Assembly (NCBI GenBank): GCA_002104895.1
Contig: MCFG01000188.1
Coordinates: forward strand, 35,001 to 45,000
Source of the DNA: Anaeromyces robustus
Taxonomy: Eukaryota > Neocallimastigomycota > Neocallimastigomycetes > Neocallimastigales > Neocallimastigaceae
Direction of reading: 5' to 3'
DNA: 10,000 bases
Every line of letters begins with the position of its first letter. Positions within the stretch are counted from its first letter, which is position 1. The translations under genes were made by a program, and so were the position numbers. The notes beneath the pieces are model-generated. The model saw only the letters and a program-made list of their open reading frames with translations. It made no database searches and was not told where the DNA came from. Below are positions 1-8,037 of the stretch, one piece after another.

Positions 1-34
<34 letters not shown>

Positions 35-356
35 TTTATATATAACATAGTGTTATTATAATTATTCCTTGATTTATAACTATTTTTTTTTTTTTTTGTG
101 ATTTATATTATTATTTCTAATTTTTATTTATTTATATTTATTTATATTTATTTATATTTATTTATGTTATTATTTATAATTTCTTCTATTGTTAAATTAA
201 ACTTGTATAATAAGAAAATTTTAAATTATAAATTATCTCTCTTTTTTTTTTATTTTCCCTCTATCATTTCATTTCTTTCTTATATTTTATATTATATTAT
301 ATTATATAATAATAATAATGTTTATATATTTATATAAAATAAAAAAAATACTTTAC
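1..356 (-). other. REP intron 3, partial; no exon seen before the window edge
   Basis: After the exon ending KFEH at 357, the minus strand reads GTAAAG and then A/T-only sequence to the window edge. In this stretch are a (TA)n run at 1-31, a T run near 84-97, a decamer-type TTTATATTTA repeat at about 126-165 and ATATT units near 283-306. I looked for the expected next REP segment (VP...D.F.....L....R.L.KFL) and found nothing like it, so the intron probably continues past base 1. The open frame on the plus strand at 98-337 is made only of Phe/Ile/Leu/Tyr from low-complexity DNA and is not a gene. Confidence 0.6.
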
Positions 357-1319
357 ATGTTCAAATTTATTATTATTATAAATAAATGTTTTTTCCATGG
401 AACGAAATTCTAAATAATTACCAAGTCCTGCTTTAACTAATAAATCAATAAATGGTCCTCTACAATAAGCCATTTTTGGTAATAAACTAATATAATATTG
501 ACGATTATCTTTTATTAATTCTTTTAATAATACTAATTTATCTTCAAATGAATTTTGAGTTTGTTTAATAAATTCTTCTACAGTTTGATTATTTTGTTGA
601 GTAAACTTATTTATATTAGTGCCTTCCGTTTCAGTTTCATTGGTTTTTGAAGTATATCCTGAAAGTATATTAACATTAATATCACGATAAGTATCATAAA
701 ATTTATTTATAGTATCCTTAGCTGTATTAAATTATAATATTATTTATATATTGAAATTTTTGTTTTTTTTTTAATTAATTTATAATTGTTATGAAAAATT
801 ATAATATAAAAATATATATATATAAAATAAAAAAAAATAAAAATAATATAAAATATTATAAATGTATTAGTATAATATAATTATAAAATAATAATTATAC
901 ATATTCTATATAATATATTCTTTTATTTATTTATTTATTTATTTAATGTTATGTATACATTGAGTATTGTTTTTAACGGCCATTATCCATTCTAAAAATT
1001 CTTTAAAATTAAATGAACATTCATTGCCACCATAAAATTCATTTCCATCAATATGTAATACACTTCTCTTATTCCTTGATAATGCACTTTTAAATAATGT
1101 ATATATAAATATTAAAAAAAATAAATAAAGTCAAAATAATAATTTATTTATGTTTATGTACTAATTGACTATTAAATATGGTAATTAGAATTAAAATAAA
1201 ATTAAAACTTTTATTTATAAATTCCAAGAAAAAAAAATAATATTATACCTTGCAAGAATAGATTCTTGTATTCCTGTTCCTAAAATAATATAATCATAAT
1301 GAGTTTTAATATCTTCCAT
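357..1319 (-). CDS. MRS6: Rab escort protein (REP; CHM/Mrs6 family), N-terminal 188 residues, 3' exons off the left edge
   Basis: Rab escort proteins present newly made Rab GTPases to Rab geranylgeranyltransferase in the cytosol and deliver them to membranes. Three exons join in frame: 1319-1249 (71 nt), 1086-959 (128 nt) and 721-357 (365 nt), exactly 188 codons. Introns are 1248-1087 (GTATAA...AAAAG) and 958-722 (GTATAC...ATACAG); a third donor GTAAAG lies at 356. Exon 1 opens MEDIKTHYDYIILGTGIQES, the GDI/REP nucleotide-fold start with GTGxxES at residues 14-20. Exon 2 continues SALSRNKRSVLHIDGNEFYG, then CSFNFKEFLEWI, which resembles REP (human ASFSFSGLLSWL, from memory) more than GDI. A polar, Asn/Thr/Glu-rich insert (about residues 67-135) separates this from LLPKMAYCRGPFIDLLVKAG and YLEFRSMEKTFIYNNNKFEH, matching REP ...LVSKLLYSRGLLIDLL. 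RabGDI lacks that insert, so REP is preferred. The first Met fits the family start. Family members run about 550-650 residues, so roughly two thirds is missing. Confidence 0.87.
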
Positions 1320-3695
1320 CTTTAATAATTTTTTTTTTTTTAAAAAAAATATTATTAATATTATTTATTATTTATTATTAACTTTAAAATAAAATAAAAA
1401 AATTTTTAAAAATTAAATAAAAAATAAATTTTTTTTATTAGGTATGGAAGCCATTTTTTTTTTTTAGATCAAAAAAGTTTATTTAATTTCTAATTAATTT
1501 TATGGTAGTAAAACATAAATTTAAATTAATTATTTAATTAATTTTGGAATATGTAACGTGAATATCATTTCCTAACAAATTATAAAAAGTTTAAAATAAA
1601 TAAGAAATTTTATTTTATTTTATTTTATTTTATTTTATATATAATTCTATAATTCTATATTTAAATATATATTGGATGAAAATGTAAAATGACCCATTCC
1701 TTCAATTATTAAATATGGAATAAAAATATTCAACTTTTTTTTTATAAAAAAAAAGAAAAAGAAAATTTATTTAATTACAATAGTATGTATAAAATACTTT
1801 TAGAATAATATATTTATAATTTATACATTTAAAAATATTATTGTTAAATGAATACTTTTTTTTATATGATTAATTTTTATTATTTTTTTTATTATAAACA
1901 AATTCCAATATACTTTTATTAAAGACAAGTCACATCTCATATATATATATTTATATATTTATTAATATAATATTAAAAAAGAAATATATAAAAATAAATA
2001 TAAAAATAAAATAAAAAAAATATGATAAAATATTAACATTATTCTTTTTTCATTTTAATAAAACTATGAAAAAAAATACTTTATTAATTAATTTCTTATT
2101 TTAATATTATTAAAATAAAGTAATTAATTAATTATATATAAGAGATGCAAAAGTAAAAGTAAAAGTAAAAAAAAAAGTTATTAAAGTAAAAGAATTATAA
2201 TTTTTTAAATTATATATATATAAATATATATAAATTTAATTATTTTTTATTATATATAATGGTAAATAGCATAAAATAACATAATAAAATATTATTATTA
2301 TTATTATTATTATATAATAATTATAATATTCCTTCCATAGCTTTATATAAATGAATTATAAAAAAAAATTTTTTTTTATATTTAAAATTTGTACTACTTT
2401 TAATTAGTATTTTTTTTTTAACATTTCTTAATTTTTATATTATTATTAATAAATTATTTAAAATTTAAAATTTTATTCATAATAAATTTTTTTTTCCTTT
2501 TTTTCTTAGCTTATTATCATATTATTTAAAACTAAAACTAAAAGAATTAATAAAAATTAAAGGAAATTAAAAAAAAATGTTATCATAACCATAACCCATT
2601 ATTATATTATAAATTAAAGTTTGAATCTTTTAATTTTTTAAAACTTTATCTTATAGAATATACCAAAAATTATAATTTCCGGTAATTCATTTTTTTTTCA
2701 TCATTATTCTCGACATTATCGAAATTATAATTCATTTATTCAATTAATTTTTTTTTTTTTTTGGTTTATGCAAAATTACAATATAATAGTTTTTTTTTTA
2801 TTTATTAATGAGAGAAAAAAAATTAAAATAAAATAAAAACCCTTTATATTTAATTATTTTTAAAAAGTTTAAAAAAAATGAAAATCTTATTTAAGAGGTA
2901 TGATTTTTTTATATATATTATTAAAAAATTAATCATTTATATATATTCAAAGTTTCTATTTTTATCCTTTTAAAAGTCATATTATCCTAATAGTTAAAAT
3001 TATAAATAATGAATATATGCATATAATTAATTAATAATAATAATTAATAATAATAATAATAATATTAATATTAAATAACAATAAAAAAAAATTAAATATG
3101 AGTAATAAAAATTAAAATTAATGATTATGATTATATTTTTTTAACAAAATTAGGATTATTTTTATTATTATTATTATTATTTATATGTAATATTTATATG
3201 TAATATAGTACAATAATTTATATAATAATGATAATTATAATATTATTATCAATATTATCAATATTTATCATATTAAAATAAAATCTTATTTTTTATTATT
3301 ATTTTTGATTTGTTTTTGTTTTTGTTTTTTGTTTTTTTTTTTTTTTTATTTATGAATTTTTTTTTTTATAGACTTTGAATTTTAAATTTTTTTTTTTCAT
3401 TGAAAGTTTTTAAAATAATAAAAAGAATAATTTAAAAAAAAAATGTACAAATAATTATATATATAAAAAAATAAAGATTACTTAAAAAATAATTATATAA
3501 TAATAAAATAAAATAAATTTATCAGTAAAAAACCTTATAATTTTACTCTAAAAAATATTAAAAAATCTTAAAATATTAATATTGAGGGAAAAAAAATTAA
3601 AGAGTATATTATTTATGTTATATTAAATTAATTATTGTAATAAACTAAAAATTTAATAAAATAAAATAAAAAATTTAAAAATTAAAAAAAAAAAA
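1320..3695. other. Divergent intergenic region without a recognisable gene
   Basis: This stretch lies between the start of the minus-strand REP gene and the minisatellite upstream of the plus-strand CFAP97-like gene, so it should hold both promoters and 5' UTRs. It is nearly all A and T, with stop codons in every frame. Short repeats include (TTTTA)n at about 1606-1637, AAAAGT units at about 2151-2170, (TTA)n at about 2287-2313 and near 3160-3182, and TTTTTG units at about 3305-3335. The only patches with more than scattered G/C are near 1660-1735 and 2575-2735; neither gives an exon I can assign. Two tiny minus-strand ORFs (1413-1454 and 2670-2735) are described under findings. No tRNA-like or rRNA-like segment was seen. 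Confidence 0.6.
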
Positions 3696-4315
3696 AAGTA
3701 AAACCGAGATAAAAAAAAGGAAAGAATAAAAAGAAAAAAAAGAACATAAAATAAAACCGAGATTAAAAAAGGAAAGAATAAAAAGAACATAAAGTAAAAA
3801 CCGGGATTAAAAAAGGAAAGAATATAAAAAAAAGAACATAAAATAAAACCGAGATTAAAAAAGGAAAGAATAAAAAGAAAAAGAACATAAAGTAAAAACC
3901 GAGATTAAAAAAGAAAAGAATAAAAAAAAAGAACATAAAATAAAATCAGGATTAAAAAAGGAAAGAATAAAAAGAAAAAAAAAAAAAAAACATAAAATAA
4001 AACCGGGGTTAAAAAAGAAAAGAAAAAAAAAAACATAAAATAAAACCAGGATTAAAAAAGGAAAGAATAAAAAGAAAAAGAACATAAAGTAAAAACCGAG
4101 GTTAAAAAAGAAAAGAATAAAAAGAAAAAGAACATCAAATAAAACCGGGATTAAAAAAGGAAAGAATAAAAAAAAGGAATATAAAATAAAACCGAGGTTA
4201 AAAAAGAAAAGAATAAAAAGAAAAAGAACATAAAATAAAACCGAGATTAAAAAAGGAAAGAATAAAAAGAAAAGGAACATCAAATAAAACCGAGATAAAA
4301 AAAAGGAAAGAAAAA
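3696..4315. repeat. 13-unit, ~49-bp A-rich minisatellite directly upstream of the CFAP97-like gene
   Basis: Tandem units on the plus strand each begin with a near-invariant CCGAGATT or CCGGGATT (variants CCGAGGTT, CCAGGATT, TCAGGATT), followed by AAAAAAGGAAAGAATAAAAA, an A/G linker and GAACATAAAATAAAA. The CC of each unit lies at about 3704, 3757, 3801, 3849, 3899, 3946, 4003, 4046, 4096, 4145, 4192, 4241 and 4290: 13 units spaced 43-57 bases, mean about 49. Length differences come from A-run slippage and loss of a GAAAAA block. The array ends about 40 bases before the ATG at 4351, so it occupies the promoter or 5' UTR. The minus-strand open frames over it (3855-4283 and 4198-4392) are repetitive Phe/Leu peptides produced by the repeat, not genes. 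Confidence 0.93.
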
Positions 4316-4350
4316 GATAGATAAAAAAATATACAAAATAGAAAAAAAAA

Positions 4351-4671
4351 ATGGTCGATATTCCATATAATATACATTATAAAGCTTATCAAAGTCTTGA
4401 ACCATGTTCAAATGTTTTTTTACAACAAAAATGGGATAAAGCAAAATATGAATATTATGTTAAAAGAATTTTTCATACAAAGGTGAAAAAAAAATAAGAA
4501 CAAAAAAAAAAGATATACATAATATATATATATATATATATATATTATATAACAAATATAGATCATTTTTTTTATTTTTAAAAAAATTAAATTAATCTAA
4601 TATAATTTTACTAACTTTTTTTTTATATATTTCTTTACTTTTTATTTCATATATTTACTACTACTACTACA

Positions 4672-4761
<90 letters not shown>

Positions 4762-4908
4762 ATTATTATTATTATTCTATATAGTATATAGTAGGTAAAT
4801 GAAAAAAAAAAAAAAAACTATACTAAAGCATTTTACAATATATTTTCATTATATAAATTTTATATCTAACAAAAATATTATTATAAATATATATAAATTA
4901 TACAAATG

Positions 4909-4949
<41 letters not shown>

Positions 4950-6757
4950 TGATGCACCTCCATTTGCTTATAGGCATGGCACACAATTAAAAAATAAAGG
5001 TTAATAAATAATAATAATAACCAACATATAATAATATTGCAAAAAAAAATGATTAACTCATTATTAAATAATAATAATCTATTAATTCTATTTTATATAT
5101 TCTATATTTATATATATGATCATATCATATAAAATAAAATACATATATACATAACGTTCATACATATTATCATATATTATATAACTTCTCGAATTAAACA
5201 GAAAAAAATTTAAAAAAAGAAAATAAAAAAGTAAATATGAAAAAAAAAAAAAAAAATTCAAAAAAAAAAAAAAAAAAAGACATTTTTTATCATTGACTAA
5301 ATAATTTACTAAATACATATTTTATAAATATATATATATTATATAAATATAAATATAAAGGAAATAATATATTTTAATCAATATGATTATAATCTTAAAA
5401 AAGCTGTCCAAGAACAATATAAAAAAGATCAATTAAATAAAATGAATAAAGTAAATTTTTTATTTCTATTAAAAAGAAAATAATAAATAATAATAATAAT
5501 AATAATTAACAATAATCATAACATTTATATTTATATAATTATCTTTTTTTATTATACATCTATATATATTTACATCTATATATATTTTCATCTATATACA
5601 TTTATATATATATATATATTTTTTTTCCTTTTTACAAAAAAAAAAAAAAAGCAACTATTAGAGAAATTAAAATATATGACAAAAGAATCAAAATATGGTA
5701 AAGATAAATTATTAAAAGAAAATTTAGAACATCAAAGATTATTAAAAAGTTTATCAAAATATCCTCCTCCTCCTTCTTCTATAAAAAATCTTCAAAATAA
5801 AAAAAAGAAAAAAACAAAAACATCATCAAAAAAAAACCTTTCAACTTCTTCTACTGCTAATATCTCTACTGCTACTAAAACAAAAACGAAAAATAATAAT
5901 AATAATAAAAAAAAAGTGAATTCATCATCAATGTAGGTTTTAATACATAATAAAAGTTTCTTTTTTTTTTAAGTGTTTAATATAATAGTAAAAATATATT
6001 GATAATAAGAATAAGAATAAGAATAAAAGAATAAGAATAAGAATAAAAGAATAAGAATAAAAGAATAAGAATAAAAATAAGAATAAGAATAAGAATAAGA
6101 ATAAGAATAAGAATAAGAATAAGAATAAGAATAAGAATAAGAATAAGAATATGAATATGAATATGAATATGAATATGAATATGAATAATAAGAATATGAA
6201 TAAGAATAAGAATAAGAATAAGAATTATTATGTTGTCATCATTATTGTTTATTATTATAATTGGATATTCTTTATTATAATCTAACTTTATAATATATTA
6301 TAATTTTTTAAATATATACATTATATATATTATTATAATTTTTTATTATAATTATTATTATTAATTAATTAAAATATACCTATAACATATATATATATAT
6401 AATTGATAAAACAAATTATATAGTAAAAATAAAGAAAATATTAATGTTAATACAAATACTATTTCAACAACGAAAAGTACAAAGAAAAAAACATTGAAAA
6501 CTACTACTACTACTACTAAAACCAAAAAAGATAAATCAAAAAATAAAAAAAAATTAAAACATCCGAAATCTAATATTGAAAATGAAAGTGAAAATGAAAG
6601 TGAGAGTGATAGTGAATACATTTATAATTGTTTTAATGAAATTGATGAGAATTTCAGTAATATTGGAAAAGTAAATATAAATACCAATAATACCAATGAT
6701 AATAATAATAATACCAATGATAATGATAATAATAATAAAATTTCAACTCATAGTCGA

Positions 6758-6793
<36 letters not shown>

Positions 6794-7039
6794 CAGAATT
6801 TATCGTATCATTCTCAAAATGAAAAAGAAGAAAATGAAGAAAATGAAGAAAGTGAAGAAATAAAAAAACAGGAAGAAGAAATTATTAAGGAATATCAACA
6901 AATATGTAAAGAAAAACTTGATAAATTATATAATATACCATCAAAATCTTCTTTAATATATGAATTAGCTAATGAAATTAATAATGACGATAATCAAGAA
7001 AATGAATTAGAATCTTTAAAGGAAAAAAATATTAGCTGA
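4351..7039 (+). CDS. CFAP97/Hemingway-like axonemal protein with a long low-complexity tail, 378 aa, six exons
   Basis: Exons: 4351-4482, 4785-4794 (10-nt microexon), 4949-4999, 5404-5450, 5652-5932 and 6424-7039. Together they make 1137 nt, 378 codons plus TGA, with all phases matching. The N-terminal ~120 residues resemble the Hemingway/CFAP97 domain, best my memory of CFAP97D1: QQKWDKAKYEYYVKRIF (25-41), then KYIVDDAPPFAY (44-55, against KPTVDTKPPVAH), a charged helix through VQEQYKKDQLNKMNKQLLEK (66-85), and KENLEHQRLLKSLSKYPPPP (102-121, against ITMENQGILKRLVDRKPHY). CFAP97 proteins act in flagellum and sperm-tail formation, so an axonemal role is inferred. After residue 121 the protein turns Lys/Ser/Thr-rich, then poly-Thr, Glu/Ser/Asp-rich, poly-Asn (about 12 N) and ends in a Glu/Lys-rich, coiled-coil-like segment. 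No signal peptide or membrane helix is seen. The ATG is the first in a good frame after the minisatellite. The family call is from motif alignment by eye; exons 1-2 are least certain. Confidence 0.7.
4483..4784 (+). other. Intron 1 of the CFAP97-like gene with a ~105-nt ATT microsatellite
   Basis: The donor AAG|GTGAAA is followed by an in-frame TAA. The intron carries a (TA)n tract near 4520-4545, (TAC)n at about 4656-4670 and an almost uninterrupted (ATT)n tract at about 4672-4777 with one phase break near 4760. It ends ATTCTATATAG immediately before the microexon. No other coding-like segment is visible. Confidence 0.6.
4785..4794 (+). other. Predicted 10-nt microexon of the CFAP97-like gene
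   Basis: The bases TATATAGTAG sit between an acceptor (CTATATAG, AG at 4783-4784) and a donor (GTAAAT from 4795). Exon 1 ends in phase 0 (ACA AAG, then GTGAAA), while the only open frame of exon 3 needs one base carried over. The microexon supplies exactly 3n+1 bases: TAT ATA GTA G, then AT from exon 3, giving Y-I-V-D. The product reads KYIVDDAPPFAY, which lines up without a gap on the K-P-T-V-D-x-x-P-P motif of the family. Skipping it gives a stop 13 codons into exon 3. Transcript evidence is lacking, so this is an inference. Confidence 0.65.
4909..4947 (+). repeat. 39-base A homopolymer forming the 3' splice site context of intron 2
   Basis: An uninterrupted run of 39 A residues precedes G4948; the final AG at 4947-4948 is the predicted acceptor for exon 3 (ATGATGCACC...). 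There is no pyrimidine tract next to it. By chance the run follows an ATG (4906-4908) and stays in frame with exon 3, so it could read Met plus 13 Lys. I consider it intronic because the exon 1 and microexon model explains conserved residues upstream. Confidence 0.75.
5000..5403 (+). other. Intron 3 of the CFAP97-like gene
   Basis: The donor is AAAG|GTTAAT and the chosen acceptor is CTTAAAAAAG at 5402-5403. An upstream acceptor (AAAG before GAAATAATA near 5360) opens a longer frame but does not match the phase left by exon 3. The chosen site restores Ala (G|CT) and gives the gap-free helix LKNKAVQEQYKKDQ. The intron holds A runs of 15-19 near 5240-5280 and a spurious minus-strand open frame (5088-5318) rich in Phe. 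Nothing else coding is visible. Confidence 0.6.
5933..6423 (+). other. Intron 5 (last and longest) of the CFAP97-like gene
   Basis: The donor AT|GTAGGT lies immediately after the codons TCA TCA AT, and the acceptor is TTATATAG at 6422-6423. Splicing joins AT to T, giving Ile174, and leads into KNKENINVNTNTISTTKSTK. Without splicing the frame reads ATG TAG and stops at once. The intron contains the GAATAA-type hexanucleotide tract and then A/T-rich filler. The phase fit (2 then 1) and the matching Lys/Thr/Asn-rich composition on both sides support the join. Confidence 0.68.
6004..6225 (+). repeat. Hexanucleotide repeat tract (TAAGAA with a TATGAA block)
   Basis: About 220 bases are built from AATAAG units. 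The proximal part is broken by AATAAAAG variants (near 6025, 6047, 6061 and 6073), the middle is a regular run at about 6080-6150, and a block of about seven AATATG units at about 6147-6185 is followed by a return to AATAAG. It lies wholly inside the last intron of the CFAP97-like gene. The frame shifts at the variants and is not translated as one ORF. Confidence 0.95.
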
Positions 7040-7484
7040 AACAGAATTAATATAAAATAGAAATTTTTTTTAAAAGAAATGGATTTTTTATAATATCATA
7101 TCATAATATCATAATACTAATACTTTAACAGAATATCGATATATAATAATAATGATAATTATAATAATAATAATAATAATAAATTATTTTAAATGAAAAA
7201 AAAAGAAAAAAGAAAAAAAAGAAAAAAAGACAATTTATATAATTAATAAAATAATTTATCGTTAAATTAAAGTAATATATATTCATTTCAATTCAATTCA
7301 ATTCAATATAATTATTAATCAACAATAATAAAATAATATTAAATTTATTAATTTCTTTTTATTATAAATTTTTTTTATTTTCTTACCATTTGTTTTTCTT
7401 TTTATCAACAATTTTTATTATTTATTTATTTTTTTTTTCCCAAATTTATCTATATCTTTTAATTTTTTAAATTTCAATTTTTTA

Positions 7485-7549
7485 TTTTTTTAAATACATA
7501 CATAAATATCAATATTCAATATTGATATTTATGTATGTATTTAAAAAAA
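7485..7549. repeat. Near-perfect 65-bp palindrome (32-bp arms, 1-base centre)
   Basis: Arms 7485-7516 and 7518-7549 are exact reverse complements around C7517. The informative part of the left arm is ATACATACATAAATATCAAT; the outer ends are T and A runs. After one mismatch (7484/7550) pairing resumes for five more bases, and looser inverted similarity (TATCTATA-type) extends into the flanks. The perfect arm includes three C:G pairs, so it is not merely AT noise. It lies about 450 nt past the CFAP97-like stop. It could be a hairpin in either transcript, a foldback element or a relic of inverted duplication. Confidence 0.92.
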
Positions 7550-7742
7550 AAAAAATAAGAAATTAAAAAAATAAAAAATTAATTATAAAAAAATAAAAAA
7601 AAATTATAGATATATATATTTAACGATAAAAACACCTTTTACACAAATATATTTATTTTTTTTTTTTTTTTTTTCTAGATATTTTATTATTTATATTTTA
7701 TATTTTATTATATATAATTTATTAAATAATTATTTTTTATTG

Positions 7743-7773
<31 letters not shown>

Positions 7774-8000
7774 ATATATAATTGCTTTATAGGATTTTGA
7801 AGTAAAATAATTAGAAGAAAAAAAATAGAAAAAAGAAAAAATATAAAAAAAAAAAAAAAAAACTAAATAATCTTCCTCTATTATATTTATATATATTAAG
7901 ATATTTAATTTTTTTTTTTTTCTTCTTTTTCTTTTTCTTTTTTTTTTTTTTTTTATATTTTTATGCTTTTTTTCTTTTTCAATAACTTTGTTTTACATCT

Positions 8001-8037
8001 ATTAAAAGTAATATTCACCTCTATATTACTTTTTAAT
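8001..8037. repeat. Stem-loop with 11-bp arms and 8-base loop
   Basis: AAAAGTAATAT (8004-8014) pairs perfectly with ATATTACTTTT (8023-8033). The loop is TCACCTCT. One bulged T (8034) and three further pairs (8001-8003 with 8035-8037) extend the stem. It lies about 380 nt past the TRAP1 stop on the minus strand. Its loop is unusually C-rich for this region. Function is unknown; it could be a 3' UTR structure if transcripts reach this far. Confidence 0.75.

Noticed and set aside
98-337. 79-codon plus-strand open frame
   Set aside because: It is made of Tyr/Ile/Phe/Leu/Asn from TTTATA-type repeats and lies opposite the REP intron; there is no family resemblance.
1660-1740. Minus-strand patch reading IPYLIIEGMGHFTFSSN, considered as an exon
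   Set aside because: It has an AAAAG acceptor-like start but no matching donor, no neighbour exon and no family match.
3855-4392. Two minus-strand frames encoding Phe/Leu-rich repeats, which could look like multi-pass membrane peptides
   Set aside because: They are direct translations of the A-rich minisatellite; the repeat period (43-57) is not a multiple of three, so the frame is not maintained by selection.
4906-4999. ATG plus A39 read as Met-Lys13 leading into exon 3 as an alternative gene start
   Set aside because: Conserved family residues upstream (QQKWDKAKYEYYVKRI) and the microexon give a better model; a 39-A coding run would be unstable.
5088-5318. 76-codon minus-strand frame
   Set aside because: It is a poly-Phe frame from A runs inside intron 3 of the plus-strand gene.
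5361-5403. Longer version of CFAP97-like exon 4 beginning GAAATAATA
   Set aside because: Its phase does not match the preceding exon (phase 1) and it would add residues not needed for the gap-free family alignment.
5676-5936. 86-codon ORF as a stand-alone gene
   Set aside because: It is the interior of exon 5; its frame stays open upstream to an acceptor at 5651, and its stop lies just inside a donor that joins phase-correctly to 6424.
6361-6621. Minus-strand Ser/Leu/Phe/Val frame
   Set aside because: It is an antisense shadow of the Lys/Thr/Glu-rich last exon of the CFAP97-like gene.
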